Part shown: piece after piece, positions 1-11,837 of the stretch
Layout: every line of letters starts with the position of its first letter
How positions within the stretch are numbered: position 1 is the stretch's first letter
From: Niveispirillum sp943370215
GTDB taxonomy: Bacteria > Pseudomonadota > Alphaproteobacteria > Azospirillales > Azospirillaceae
Direction: 5' to 3'
DNA: 64,000 nt
Assembly: GCA_943370215.1 (NCBI GenBank)
Contig: CALRQC020000015.1
Coordinates: forward strand, 55,155 to 119,154
Position numbers and translations under genes: made by a program
The notes under the pieces: model-generated
Told to the model about the DNA's origin: nothing
Seen by the model: the letters and a program-made list of their open reading frames with translations, nothing else
The model's database searches: none

Positions 1-781
1 CCTGCGGCTGCCGGCCCAACAGCACGGCCAGATTCAAGGTGGCATCCAGTTCCTGCTGTCGCAGCGACGGAATGGCCGCCCGCTGGGATACCAGCGACGC
101 CTGCTGCTGGGCCAGATCCAGGGCGGTGGCGGCCCCGTTGCGGAAGCGGGATTCCACCACCGCCAGCACCCGTTGCGCCAAGGTCAGATTTTCTTCCGCA
201 TTGCGGGCGCGGTCCCGCAAGGCCAATACCTGGAAATAGGTATTGGCCACATCCGCCGTCACCGTCAGGGCGACGGTTTCCTGATCCAGCCGGCTGATTT
301 CGGTATCCACCCGCGCGGCCGTGTCGGAGGCGCGGTTCCTGCCCCAGAAATCCAGCTCATAGGAAGCCGAAAGGCCCAGCCCGGCGCTGGTGCGCCCCTG
401 GGAAGGGACGGTGCTGTCACCCCAGCCGCCATTCTGCTGCCGGCTGACATTGGCAGACGCCCCAAGGGAGGGCAGCAGGGCGGCACCGGCCTGCACCTCC
501 CGCAACTGCGCCTGACGCAGCCGCAGGGCGGCGCGGGCCAGATCGGTATTGGCCTGTCTGGCTTCGGCCAGCAGGGCCAGCAGTTCCTGCGTATTGAAGC
601 CCTGCCACCAGTCGGCCTGGGGCCAGACGGCGGCGGCATCATTGCCGGCCGACCATGTGGCCTGTGGCGTAACCGGCCGTACCACGGCCATGTCATCCGG
701 ATGGCCGGTACAGCCGCCCAGCAGGGCCACGCTGGACAGAAGGGCGATGGTCAGGGGCCGAAGCGGGCGTCGGGTGATCAT
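1..781 (-). CDS. NodT-type outer membrane efflux lipoprotein (partial, C-terminus beyond window)
   Basis: This is the outer-membrane channel of a tripartite efflux pump (TolC/NodT family). The ATG at 781 opens a frame that stays open for 260 codons to the window edge, so the C-terminal part is missing. The start shows a short basic leader, a hydrophobic stretch and a lipobox ending in GGC, as expected for a lipidated NodT-type protein. The next region reads as OEP repeats, with motifs such as WWQGF, SYELDFWGR and VANTYFQVLALR, which are typical of the family. It lies 23 bases downstream of the MacB-like stop on the same strand, so it is the third gene of the macA-macB-nodT operon. The family is clear; the exported substrate is unknown. 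Confidence 0.9.
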   Translation of the reverse strand, partial: MITRRPLRPLTIALLSSVALLGGCTGHPDDMAVVRPVTPQATWSAGNDAAAVWPQADWWQGFNTQELLALLAEARQANTDLARAALRLRQAQLREVQAGAALLPSLGASANVSRQQNGGWGDSTVPSQGRTSAGLGLSASYELDFWGRNRASDTAARVDTEISRLDQETVALTVTADVANTYFQVLALRDRARNAEENLTLAQRVLAVVESRFRNGAATALDLAQQQASLVSQRAAIPSLRQQELDATLNLAVLLGRQPQ

Positions 782-804
782 GCGGGAAGTCCGGGTTTTT
801 AGGG

Positions 805-2780
<1,976 letters not shown>

Positions 2781-2784
<4 letters not shown>

Positions 2785-4145
2785 AGCACCCCCGGCGGAC
2801 GCATCCGCTGTGCATTCTGCTGGTTCTGCTGGCGTTGGGCCTGCATCTGGCCGGCGCTGGGGGCGCGGCCGATCACCACCTGTTCCCCCTCCTTCAGGCC
2901 ATCGGTGATCTCAACATTGATGCGGTCGCTGACACCGATGGTCACCCGGCGTTCCTCCGTCGTGCCATCCGGTTTCAGCACGGTGACCATCCGCACCTTG
3001 CCCCGCGGTCCGCCGGCGGGGCGCTCGCCCCCCGTGGCCTGGGGGCCGGGCCTTGCGGGCGCCCCACCGGCCGCGTCGGCACCGGGTGGGCGCTGGCCAG
3101 GCTGGCGCGGACCATTGGGGCGCTGCGGGGCCTGCAAGGCCGCCACCGGCACGCGCACCACATCCTTGGCCGAGGCGACGACGAAGAAAACCTGCGCCGT
3201 CATCTGGGTCATCAGCTCTCCCCCCTCGTTCCCCACATCGAACAGGGCATTATAGAGAACCACGTTATTTTCCACCGTCGGTGTCGGTTCCACCTGCCGC
3301 AGGGTTCCCTGCCAGCGGCGATCCGGCCGCCCCAATGTGGTGAAATAGGCCGGCATCCCGACCTTCAGGCGGGAGACATCCGCCTCCGACACCTCCGTCG
3401 TCACCGTCATCGCCGACAGGTCGGCGATGCGCAGCACGATGGGGGCAGACTGGTTGGCATTCAGGGTCTGGCCCTGCTTGGCGCTTTGCGACACCACGGT
3501 GCCGGTCATCGGCGCATAGATCTTGGTATAGCCCAGGTTAGCCTCATCCCCGCGCAGGGTGGATGTGGTCTGGCGGATCTGGGCATTCATCACCCGCACC
3601 GATGCCTCCGCCGCACGCAGGCTGGTCTCAGCACTCTGATAGGCATCCTGGCTGGTGGCATTATCCTTCAGCAGGTTCTTCTGGCGCTGATATTGCTGGC
3701 GGGCCAGCGCCAGTTCCGCCTCCCGCTGGGCCAACTGGGCGCTGTAATTTTCCAACTGCGCCTTATCGGCCTCCACCCTGGTCTGATAGACGGTGGGGTC
3801 AATTTCGGCCAGCAGAGCGCCCTGCGCCACCGTCTGGCCGATTTCGACATGCAGCTTGCGCAACTGGCCGGACACCTGGGTGCCGACATCCACATAGTCG
3901 CGCGGCTGCAGATTGCCGACGGCGGCCACTGTATCCTCAATATCCCCCCGCTCCACCGCAGCGGTCAGCAGATGGGCATTATCGGGGCCGCTGGACCGCA
4001 TCCCGAACCACCACCAGGCCCCGGCCCCCAGTGCCACCAGGGCAACAAGACCGACAGGCAACAGCCGGCGGGGTTTGGCTTTGCCGCGACGGGGTGCCGC
4101 AGGTTTAGGGGAACCGGTGGCAACGACAGGGCTGGAGGGCTGCAT
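2781..4145 (-). CDS. macA: MacA-type periplasmic adaptor (membrane fusion protein)
   Basis: This is the periplasmic adaptor linking the MacB-like permease to the outer-membrane channel. One N-terminal membrane anchor (~28-45) is followed by a biotinyl-lipoyl-like half motif, a long alpha-hairpin rich in Gln, Ala and Glu (~110-190), the second lipoyl half (GYTKIYAPMTGTV) and beta-barrel domains. Near the C-terminus there is a Pro/Gly/Arg-rich linker (~345-385), and the protein ends in a Gln/Asn-rich tail; both are unusual embellishments. The ATG at 4145 is preferred over an upstream TTG at 4151 because it gives a compact basic leader. It is the first gene of the efflux operon. The 290 bases upstream, to the divergent kinase gene, should carry the promoter. 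Confidence 0.92.
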
Positions 4146-4441
4146 CAGCAATCTTCAGTCAGTTCGTGGAAAGTCAAGGCGGTAAGTCCTTATACGTCGC
4201 AACCTGGGAAGCCCTGCATGGAAAGATCAGGAATTTTCGTGACAGGTTTGTTTCCCCATCGCGGTGCGAGAAGGGGTAAAATGCGTAGCCCGTCGGCCTA
4301 TTCAACCAGAAGCACCGCTATCCTAATGAACGAAAATGCCAGGCTGCCGTCCCAATGGCATTTCCGCTATAGAATAGTGAGAGGGCTTAAGGGCGGATAT
4401 CCCGCCGTAGCGGTAGCTTTCGTCTGTATTCCGGATCAGCC

Positions 4442-7400
4442 ATGGCGCTTTATTCCGCATTCCTGACGCTGCGAGGGCGGCTGATATTTCTGGTGGCAAC
4501 GGTTATCGCTGCCATGGCCATCGTGCTGGTGCTGGAAAACAGTGCGCGGCGGAACGATGCTATTGCCCAAGCTCAGACACGCGCCTTGGATATTGCCCAA
4601 GCCATTGCCAACCAGCATGGCGAATTGCTGATGAGCGTACAGCGCGTGGTCACCGTGGTGGCCCGGCAACCGCCCAACGAAACAGATTGTGTAGCGAAAC
4701 TTACCACACTGAAAGAAACCCAGCCCTGGCTGTCCAACCTGTTTGTCACCGACGCCGACGGAAAGGTGCTGTGCGGTACCGCCACACCTGGGGCCATTCA
4801 AAACGTGGCCGGGCGGGATTATTTCCGGCAGGCCATGATGACGGGGCAGCCCGTCACCAGCGGCTATCTGCGCGCCCTCAGCGACGGGCGTTCGATCATG
4901 GTCTATGCCCATCCGATCATCGGCAAGGATGGCAAACCGGATGGCGTGGTGCTGGCGGGATTGCTGTTGGCATGGCTGGAACAATCCGCCGACCGGCTGA
5001 CCGCGGACACCGCCGCCGATATGAACCTGCTGGCGGTTGACGCCCAGGGCACTGCCTTGATCCGCAAGCCGCAGATACCGGGTATGGAGGGGGTGTCGCT
5101 GCGCGACCTTCCTTTTGTCCAGATGGCCCTGGACAGGGAAAGCGGCACCATGCAGGGCTCTGGCGTGGACCGGATGGAACGGCTGATGGGTTTTGCCTCC
5201 CTGGGTAATACCGGGGTTAAAATCATCGTCTCCTTCCCCAGGGAACAGGCAGTAGCCCGCGCTGAACTGGAGTTCAGCCGACATCTGGCCTTCACCGGTC
5301 TTGTCGCCATTGTGGCCGTCGCCATCCTTTATGTCGGCCTGTCCCGCACGGTACTGACACCCCTGACCCGGCTTTCCAGCGTGGTGGAACGGTTGGGCCG
5401 GGGTGAACTGGGCCTGCGCGCCCCCACCGGACCGGGGGAAATCGGTGTGCTGGGGGCAGCGATCAATGAAATGGCGGAAGGGTTGCAACGTCAGGCACAG
5501 GAGCTGGCAACCCGCGATGCGCAATACCGGCTTCTGTCCGAACAGGGTAGCGATGTGGTGGCCCTGCATGGGCTGGACGGCACCTATCTTTACGTCTCGC
5601 CCTCGGCCGACTGGATGCTGGGGCATAAGGCGGAGCGGCTGGTGGGGGGAAGCGCGCTGGATCTGGTGCATGAGGAGGATACGGAGCGGCTGGAACGGGC
5701 CCTTAGCGTGCTGGTCGCCGGGATGCCCTGCCCCCCCGTCACTTATCGGCTGCGCCATGGTGACGGGCGCTGGATTTGGGTCGAAACCGCCTTCGCCCTG
5801 GCTGCTGACCGACAGGCCGGCCAACGCATCGTTTCCGCCACCCGCGATGTTGGTGAGCGGGTGGCGCAGGAACAGGAATTGCGCACCGCGCGTGACCGTC
5901 TGGGCGATCAGGCCGAAAATCTGCGCCGGTTGGCCGAAGACCTGGATCGGTCGCGTCTTGCCGCTGAAGCCGCCCGCGAAGCAGCCGAGCAGGCCCGACG
6001 GGAGGCTGAAAGTGCCAATCAGGCAAAATCCGAATTTCTGGCCAATATGAGCCATGAGGTGCGGACGCCGATGAATGGCATCATCGGGATGACCGCCCTA
6101 TTGCTGGATACCGCCCTGGATGCCGAACAACGCGGCTTTGCCGATACGATCCGGGAAAGTGCCGATGCGCTGCTTTATGTCATCAACGATATCCTGGATG
6201 TCTCCAAGCTGGAGGCGGGTAAGCTCGAACTGGAGCAGATCGACTTCTCCCTTGAAGAAGTGGTCGATGGCGTCCTGGCCATCCTGGCACCCCGCGCCCA
6301 GCAAAAAGGCGTCACCCTGACCGCCAATCTGGAACCAGCGGCAACCGGCGCCTATCGCGGCGATCCGACCCGGTTACGGCAAATCCTATTGAATCTGGCC
6401 GGCAACGCCGTGAAATTTACAGAGGAAGGGCGTGTCACCATCAAGGTGCAGCTATTACCATCGGCCGAGGGGGGCGACGGGCGGAACCTGCGCTTCACGG
6501 TCAAGGATACCGGCATCGGCATGGTGCCGGAACAGATCAGTCGCCTGTTCCAGAAATTCAATCAGGCGGACAATTCCATCACCCGCCGGTTTGGTGGCAC
6601 GGGGCTGGGCCTGACCATCAGCCAGCAACTGGCCCGGCTGATGGGATCAGAAATCAAGGTGGACAGTACACCCGGCACCGGCAGCCGTTTCTGGTTCGAT
6701 GTCAATCTGCCGGCAGCCAGTGCGCGGCTGCCCAACCGGCTGGAACTTCCGGAGCGGTTGGGCCGCCTGACGGCCCTGGTGGTGGACGATCTGGAAACCA
6801 ACCGCCGCATCATGGGCGGCCATCTGGACCGCTTGGGTATCCGGCATGTACTGGTGAATGGTGGCCAGGGCGCGTTAGCAGAGCTGGACCGCGCCGCGCG
6901 GGAGAAGCGGCCACCGGATGTCATTCTGATCGACCATTCCATGCCCGGCATGGCGGGGGACAGCCTGGGTGTCTGGCTGCGCCATCACCCCAGCTTCGCC
7001 CAAGTGAAACTGGTGCTGGTCACCTCGGCCGGCGGGTTGGAACCGGGCGATCCGGCGGCAGATGTCTTTGATGCGGTGCTGGTGAAGCCGGTACGCCCCC
7101 AAGCCCTGCTGGAAACACTGGGCCGGCTGTTTGGGGAACCGGTACCCGCCATCCCACCGGTACCGGAGATCGGCCAATCGATGGCCCGTGGTGTCGGACG
7201 GCAGGTTCTGGTGGTGGATGATAATCAGATCAACCGGGATGTGGCCCGCCTGATCCTGCTGCGCGAAGGCTATGCCGTTACCCTGGTGGGTGATGGGATG
7301 GAAGCCACTGCCGCCGCTGCGGCCAACCGCTACGATTTAATACTGATGGACGTCCAGATGCCGGGTATGGACGGAATTGAGGCCACCCGCCTGATCCGAA

Positions 7401-7999
7401 CCCAGGAACAGCAAGCCAACCGCCCCCGTACCCCGATCATCGCCATGACTGCGAATGCCATGGTGGGAATGCGGGAAACATATCTTGAAGCAGGGATGGA
7501 TGACTATGTGTCCAAACCCTATGTCCCCGTCACCTTGCTGGAAACCGCCGCCCGCTGGTCTGGTGCGTCTGGCCCCCCATTGGAAGCTCCCCCCCAAATG
7601 GCAGAGATTGACAAACAGGAAGACGATGTTGCCGCCGAGCCGGTGCTTGATCGCACCGTACTGGAAGGATTGCTCTCTTTCGCCACATTGGAAGAGTTCA
7701 GTGAATTGGTCTGGACCTTCATCAAAACCGGGCGGCAACGTGTTGAACGAATGCAAAAGCACCAGGCGGACGGCAATTGGGGTGATCTGCGCCGCGAAGC
7801 CCATTCGATGATCTCGCTGGCTGGCAATCTGGGCACGCCCCGGCTGCGTATTCTGGCGCAACGGATCGAGATGGCAATCATCGAAGAACGCTATGCGGAG
7901 GCGGGTCAGCTTGTTGACCGCTTCATCCAGAATGCCCCGGCAGGCTGGCTGGCGCTGGAAGGTTTCATGACCGAACTGCGCGCGCCGGCAGCATCTTGA
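4442..7999 (+). CDS. Hybrid sensor histidine kinase with two receiver domains and HPt-like tail
   Basis: This is a large membrane-bound hybrid kinase of 1185 residues. Domains in order: membrane segment (~13-30), periplasmic dCache-like sensor (~40-280), second membrane segment (~283-303), HAMP, PAS (~365-475), coiled coil, HisKA with SHEVRTPMNG (phospho-His ~537), HATPase (N-box NLAGNAVKF ~650; DTGIGM; GGTGLGLTI), receiver 1 (DD pair, LIDHSMP Asp ~830, VKP Lys), receiver 2 (VVDDNQ, LMDVQMP Asp ~969, SKPY) and a C-terminal HPt-like helix bundle. Both receivers keep their acidic pocket and Lys. The HPt region has AHSMISLAGNLG (His ~1121) where AHxLKG is usual. No output regulator lies beside it, so the partner and signal are unknown. 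Confidence 0.93.
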   Translation: MALYSAFLTLRGRLIFLVATVIAAMAIVLVLENSARRNDAIAQAQTRALDIAQAIANQHGELLMSVQRVVTVVARQPPNETDCVAKLTTLKETQPWLSNLFVTDADGKVLCGTATPGAIQNVAGRDYFRQAMMTGQPVTSGYLRALSDGRSIMVYAHPIIGKDGKPDGVVLAGLLLAWLEQSADRLTADTAADMNLLAVDAQGTALIRKPQIPGMEGVSLRDLPFVQMALDRESGTMQGSGVDRMERLMGFASLGNTGVKIIVSFPREQAVARAELEFSRHLAFTGLVAIVAVAILYVGLSRTVLTPLTRLSSVVERLGRGELGLRAPTGPGEIGVLGAAINEMAEGLQRQAQELATRDAQYRLLSEQGSDVVALHGLDGTYLYVSPSADWMLGHKAERLVGGSALDLVHEEDTERLERALSVLVAGMPCPPVTYRLRHGDGRWIWVETAFALAADRQAGQRIVSATRDVGERVAQEQELRTARDRLGDQAENLRRLAEDLDRSRLAAEAAREAAEQARREAESANQAKSEFLANMSHEVRTPMNGIIGMTALLLDTALDAEQRGFADTIRESADALLYVINDILDVSKLEAGKLELEQIDFSLEEVVDGVLAILAPRAQQKGVTLTANLEPAATGAYRGDPTRLRQILLNLAGNAVKFTEEGRVTIKVQLLPSAEGGDGRNLRFTVKDTGIGMVPEQISRLFQKFNQADNSITRRFGGTGLGLTISQQLARLMGSEIKVDSTPGTGSRFWFDVNLPAASARLPNRLELPERLGRLTALVVDDLETNRRIMGGHLDRLGIRHVLVNGGQGALAELDRAAREKRPPDVILIDHSMPGMAGDSLGVWLRHHPSFAQVKLVLVTSAGGLEPGDPAADVFDAVLVKPVRPQALLETLGRLFGEPVPAIPPVPEIGQSMARGVGRQVLVVDDNQINRDVARLILLREGYAVTLVGDGMEATAAAAANRYDLILMDVQMPGMDGIEATRLIRTQEQQANRPRTPIIAMTANAMVGMRETYLEAGMDDYVSKPYVPVTLLETAARWSGASGPPLEAPPQMAEIDKQEDDVAAEPVLDRTVLEGLLSFATLEEFSELVWTFIKTGRQRVERMQKHQADGNWGDLRREAHSMISLAGNLGTPRLRILAQRIEMAIIEERYAEAGQLVDRFIQNAPAGWLALEGFMTELRAPAAS

Positions 8000-8147
8000 G
8001 ATGCAGTCCGGACAGGCCCCTGTGACATTAATGGGGCCAGTTCGCTTTATTTACCCACTGTTAAGTGATGGATGTAAATCTGAGCTCCTGTTCACCTTGC
8101 CTTCGGGGCGGCGTTACCCTGGTAGCGCGAAGGAGAGAGCGACGGCC

Positions 8148-8178
8148 GGCACGGCCCTCCCTGCGGAGGTGCCGTGCC
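8148..8178. terminator. Hairpin between convergent genes
   Basis: GGCACGG at 8148-8154 pairs perfectly with CCGTGCC at 8172-8178, and the interior adds further CCTCC/GGAGG pairing. It lies between the end of the kinase gene (plus) and the end of the flavoenzyme gene (minus). It has no strong T-tract on either side, so it is at best a weak bidirectional terminator. Confidence 0.4.
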
Positions 8179-8212
8179 TTGGCCCTCGATGATACATACC
8201 CCTCACCCAAGA

Positions 8213-9340
8213 TCAGGTACGCAGACGGGCAGGCGTCACTGCCTTCAGATCGAAATGCAGGCTGGTCAGGCGTTCAGGTACACCCTGCCCGCGGATCAGG
8301 CTGGCAGCCAGTCCCGCCACCGCAGGGGCTGTCTGGATGCCATAGCCGCCAAAGGCAGCGAGCCAGAAAAAGCCCGGTACGCGGGGCTCAAACCCGATCA
8401 CCGGATTGCGATCAGCCACAAAGCTGCGCAAGCCGGCCCAACTACGGCCTTTGCGGGTCACCTTGATGTCACAGGCTGCCTGCAAACGATCAATGGCATT
8501 GGCGATATCCAGCTCCTGCGGCTGCACATCGGCAGGCTCCACCAACGTTTCATCGGCCGGCGACAGCGCCAACATGCCTGCCAATGGCTTGAAATAGAAG
8601 CTTTCATCAATATCAACAACCAAGGGCAGGCGCGTGATATCCAGACCCATCGGCGGTTCAACAAGGGTGACCGTGCGACGGCGTGGTTCCAATCCAACCG
8701 GGGCCAGACCTGCCAATTGGGCTACCCGGTCAGCCCAGGCCCCAGCCGCGTTCACCAACGTCCAGGTCTGCCAGGGGCCTGCGGGTGTATCTACCCGCCA
8801 GCCATCACCATCAGGGCGAATCCTGGTCACCGGCGTCTCAGTACGGATGATCGCACCTTGGGCGCGGGCAGCGCGCAGATAAGCCTGATGCAGCAGGTCG
8901 ACATCGATATCACAGGCCCCCGATTCCAAAATGCCGGCCCCCACCTGATCGGGGCGCAGGAAAGGTACAAGGGTCAGGCATTCCGGGGCGGTCAGCGGAT
9001 TGATGGCCGGGGCCAGCGGTTGCATTTCGATCAAAGCCGCCGTCAGTTTTTCCAACTGATCACCCCGGGCAATGTGCAAAACGCCACGCGGATGTAGAAT
9101 AGGGCTTGGCGTAAAGCCATCTGGCGGATGGCGCAGGAACGGCCCCGACGCCACGGTCAGCGCCCGGATGGCCCGGCTGCCATAAGTTTCCGAGTAAACC
9201 GCCACCGAGCGGCCGGTGGCGTGATAACCGCAATGGGTCTCCTGCTCCAACAAGGCAACCTTATGGTCGCTCGACAGGGCATAGGCCAAGGCTGCACCGG
9301 CAATGCCACCACCGACAATCAGGATATCGATCCGTTCCAT
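8213..9340 (-). CDS. FAD-dependent oxidoreductase, D-arginine dehydrogenase-like (DAO family)
   Basis: Flavin-dependent amino-acid oxidoreductase of the DAO fold, 375 residues. The N-terminus carries the dinucleotide-binding motif DILIVGGGIAGAALAYAL. Segments GYHATGRSVAVYSE, CDIDVDLLHQAYLR, DESFYFKPLAGML, TWAGLRSFVADRNPVIG and GGYGIQTAPA follow the layout of D-arginine dehydrogenase (DauA) as I remember it, so oxidative deamination of a D-amino acid to the 2-keto acid is the likely reaction. The ATG at 9340 is chosen over a 17-codon upstream extension because it sits directly before the FAD motif and has GAGGGG as ribosome site. No dauB-like gene is adjacent. Substrate identity is inference. 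Confidence 0.85.
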   Translation of the reverse strand: MERIDILIVGGGIAGAALAYALSSDHKVALLEQETHCGYHATGRSVAVYSETYGSRAIRALTVASGPFLRHPPDGFTPSPILHPRGVLHIARGDQLEKLTAALIEMQPLAPAINPLTAPECLTLVPFLRPDQVGAGILESGACDIDVDLLHQAYLRAARAQGAIIRTETPVTRIRPDGDGWRVDTPAGPWQTWTLVNAAGAWADRVAQLAGLAPVGLEPRRRTVTLVEPPMGLDITRLPLVVDIDESFYFKPLAGMLALSPADETLVEPADVQPQELDIANAIDRLQAACDIKVTRKGRSWAGLRSFVADRNPVIGFEPRVPGFFWLAAFGGYGIQTAPAVAGLAASLIRGQGVPERLTSLHFDLKAVTPARLRT

Positions 9341-9435
9341 GCCAACCCCTCGCAGCCCCCACGGGTGCCGGTTCCGGCGGAACCGACCCATGGGATCAGT
9401 TTATCAGAGATTGGTGAAGCCGACACTCAACACAA

Positions 9436-9463
9436 GCCCCCGCCTTCGCTGGAAGGCAGGGGC
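9436..9463 (-). terminator. Hairpin downstream of the luxI-P450-RHH operon
   Basis: The segment contains GCCCC/GGGGC and GCCTT/AAGGC arms around a six-base loop, giving an about 10-bp interrupted stem just after the stop of the RHH gene on the minus strand. The following T-content on the minus strand is modest (CTTGTGTT), so it is a plausible but not strong terminator. Confidence 0.45.
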
Positions 9464-9520
9464 CAGGGTAAAGGGATTGCCGGACGTGTCACGCGGTCAA
9501 AAGCCCCATGCGGGACAACT

Positions 9521-9856
9521 TCAGGCAGCCGGTATTGCGCGGGGCCGACCGGGACGCCAGTTGAGATAACCGACCACAAACATGCGAATGGCCGCTGTCA
9601 TGGAAATATCGCCCTGCCGCCTGGCTGCGATATGGCTGGCCACTTCATTGATGGTCATCCCCTCACTCCGGGCGATGTGAGCCAACGCTTTCCAGGTCAT
9701 GGAATCAATACGGATGGAAGTCCGGTGACCACAAATAATCAGGTTGCGGGTGACCGTGTGATCGATCTCCTCCACCTCATCCAGCGCCCGGCGCATCAAC
9801 GGACTGACAACCGGTTGATTATCCTGATCGGGTGCAATTTTTGTCAGGTATGGCAT
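9521..9856 (-). CDS. Ribbon-helix-helix domain protein
   Basis: Small (111-residue) putative DNA-binding protein with a ribbon-helix-helix domain of the RHH_4 type. The core runs from about residue 35 to 98: NLIICGHRTSIRIDSMTWKA (strand and first helix) and MTAAIRMFVVGYL. The motif GHRTSIR, followed by a helix with Trp and an SSALR-like end, is characteristic of this family. Its ATG overlaps the P450 stop by one base (TAATG), so the two are co-translated. It could regulate the operon or its neighbours; no operator is assignable. Confidence 0.8.
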   Translation of the reverse strand: MPYLTKIAPDQDNQPVVSPLMRRALDEVEEIDHTVTRNLIICGHRTSIRIDSMTWKALAHIARSEGMTINEVASHIAARRQGDISMTAAIRMFVVGYLNWRPGRPRAIPAA

Positions 9857-11172
9857 TATGCGGCGATCCTAGCTGCCTTGCGGGTTGATATTCTTATTTT
9901 CAGACCACGTGCCGGTGGCCCCAGTGTAACACCCCCAACGGGGCGTAGACGCTCCAACTGCCCGGATTCCGGGATCAAGTCGAAAGCAGAAACCATCATA
10001 ACGGCCAGCGCCATCAATTCAGCCATGGCCAACTGCGCACCCACACAGGTGCGGGGGCCCATGCCAAACGGGACAAAGGCGAACTTGTCCGGTGTATTCT
10101 CCATGAAGCGCTGGGGATTGAAGGTCGACGCGTCCACCCAATGCGCGGGCTGGCGATGCAAGGCCCAGGGCGACAACAGAATGGTCGCACCCTTCGGCAC
10201 GGGCATACCGTCGATAACATCATCGGCCAGTGCCTGACGCGCCACCCACCAAGTGGAAGGGTAGAGGCGGAGCACCTCTTGCACCATTGCCTTGCAACGG
10301 GGCAGGTCGCGCAGACTGGCAGGTTCGATCCCCCACCCCCCATTGCTGGCACATTCCGCCTCTGGCCGCAGCCAATCCACCAGATCGGGCCGCGTGGCCA
10401 GGATATAGACCAACCAGGCAGCCGCCATCGCTGTTGTCTCGAACCCGGCGACCAGCATGGTCATCGCTTCGTCCCGCAGCACCGCCGGACCAAACTGTTC
10501 CTGCAGCGGTGCTAATGCCGCCAACGGACCACAGGGGTTGGACAAAAAGCCGGCAATATGGGTTTCCAGCGTGTGAATGGCGCCTTTGAAACGCCGATGT
10601 TTGCGCGTCGGCAACACCATATCCAGATCGACCGCGCGCCACATGGTTTCGGTCAACCGTTCATGGGCCACCACGCCGGCATTGTAGACGTCCGCACTTT
10701 CCTGTGCGGTCATGCGGGCATGGAACAACGCTGCAACCACCATCTTCATGGTCAACTCGCCCATCAGGGCGTGCAAGTCCAGCAACGCGCCCTCGCGGGC
10801 CGCCAGCATGGCCGTTTCCTGGCACAGCACGCCCATGGCCATGCCGATGCCTTGCTGCAGCGACACCCCACCGAAGCTGGATTTCACCGCCTCCCGCGCG
10901 GCCTTCCAGCGGTCACCGCTGGCGGTGATCAACCCTTCCCCCAGCAGCGGGCGCAGGCGCGCCTGCTCCGCCCCTTTTCCATAGCGGTCGCGGCCATCCA
11001 CCAACACGTGCCGGAAGGCCGACGGGGTGGCCACCAGCACCGCCTTTTTCGGCCCAAGTTGCACCGGCACGGGCATGGGTTGGCCAAGGGTGCGGGCTTC
11101 AACAAAGCCGATCGGATCTGCAGCAAATGCGGGAAGATCACCCATCAATGCTTCCTTGATCTTGGTAAACAT
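9856..11172 (-). CDS. Cytochrome P450 encoded in the luxI operon
   Basis: Complete heme-thiolate monooxygenase of 438 residues. Visible hallmarks are the I-helix VAGFETTAMA (~241-250), the ExxR of the K-helix in EVLRLYPSTWW (~299-309), the PERF-like NPQRF (~352-356) and the heme-binding loop FGMGPRTCVGAQLA (~369-382, Cys ~376). No reductase or ferredoxin domain is fused and none is encoded nearby, so it needs external electron donors. The start lies only 9 bases after the luxI stop and its end overlaps the RHH gene, so all three genes form one transcript. The operon context suggests the substrate is an acyl chain or the acyl-homoserine lactone itself, but that is inference. Confidence 0.93.
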   Translation of the reverse strand: MFTKIKEALMGDLPAFAADPIGFVEARTLGQPMPVPVQLGPKKAVLVATPSAFRHVLVDGRDRYGKGAEQARLRPLLGEGLITASGDRWKAAREAVKSSFGGVSLQQGIGMAMGVLCQETAMLAAREGALLDLHALMGELTMKMVVAALFHARMTAQESADVYNAGVVAHERLTETMWRAVDLDMVLPTRKHRRFKGAIHTLETHIAGFLSNPCGPLAALAPLQEQFGPAVLRDEAMTMLVAGFETTAMAAAWLVYILATRPDLVDWLRPEAECASNGGWGIEPASLRDLPRCKAMVQEVLRLYPSTWWVARQALADDVIDGMPVPKGATILLSPWALHRQPAHWVDASTFNPQRFMENTPDKFAFVPFGMGPRTCVGAQLAMAELMALAVMMVSAFDLIPESGQLERLRPVGGVTLGPPARGLKIRISTRKAARIAA

Positions 11173-11181
11173 TGGCGCACC

Positions 11182-11781
11182 TCAGGCAGCAATAGTCTGA
11201 CCATGGCTGACACCAGCACCCAGCCGGTGGGCATAGGCCTGCATATCCAGGGTGATAATGGTGGCGATGACATCGCCCTGGCTGCCGGTGCCGACCACCA
11301 CCGGCGTGGCGCTCTGGGTAACCGGCAAGCCGCAGGCGCGGATGAAACGGCCGAAGGGCGGCTCGACCACGGCAATCAGCCGGCTGGCCCCCTGATCAAA
11401 ACCAAAACGGCCAATTTCCAGGGCCAGACATTTGCCCACATCGCGCCGGCGCGGATGGTTCGGCGCCACCGCGAAGCGGCTGATTTCCCAGACATCCGGC
11501 CGCTTGGGCAGGGGCTCCCCTTTCAGCAGATCGGGGAAGAACTGTTCCAGTAAATAGGGTTCCGTTGTCCGTAACGAACGCCAGTAACCAATAACAATAT
11601 CCTGTTCCACAGCCACGCAATGCAGCGCCATCTTGTCGAAATGATCAATTTCCAACTGGTTGAGGGACTTAACCGACCACCCCAGCGTTTCGCGGAATAC
11701 CTGATGGCGTAACCGCCAGGCTTGGGCCATGTATTCCGGCGCTTCACCTGCGCGGAACCGGCAGATTTTCAATTCCTGCAT
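11182..11781 (-). CDS. luxI: Acyl-homoserine-lactone synthase, LuxI family
   Basis: Makes acyl-homoserine lactone signal from S-adenosylmethionine and an acyl carrier. With the start at 11781 the protein has 199 residues. The invariant LuxI residues then fall at the expected places: Arg25, Phe29 and Trp35 in RHQVFRETLGW, Asp46 and Asp49 in EIDHFD, the Arg of YWRSLRTTEPYLL, paired Phe81/82, Glu99 and Arg102 in WEISRF. The start is also supported by GGAG about 8 bases upstream; the longer frame to 11847 is rejected because it would run across the lux-box-like palindrome. It is divergent from luxR and heads an operon with P450 and RHH genes. Signal structure is unknown. Confidence 0.95.
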   Translation of the reverse strand: MQELKICRFRAGEAPEYMAQAWRLRHQVFRETLGWSVKSLNQLEIDHFDKMALHCVAVEQDIVIGYWRSLRTTEPYLLEQFFPDLLKGEPLPKRPDVWEISRFAVAPNHPRRRDVGKCLALEIGRFGFDQGASRLIAVVEPPFGRFIRACGLPVTQSATPVVVGTGSQGDVIATIITLDMQAYAHRLGAGVSHGQTIAA

Positions 11782-11837
11782 GACATACTCCGCTACGCTG
11801 TTTTGGGGAGTACGCCATTTAAGAGATGGGTTATGAT

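Noticed and set aside
4436..6055. A 539-codon minus-strand open frame
   Set aside because: Antisense to the sensor kinase, which has complete domains; no recognisable motif in the frame.
8001..8192. A 63-codon plus-strand frame after the kinase
   Set aside because: Contains the intergenic hairpin and has no coding character.
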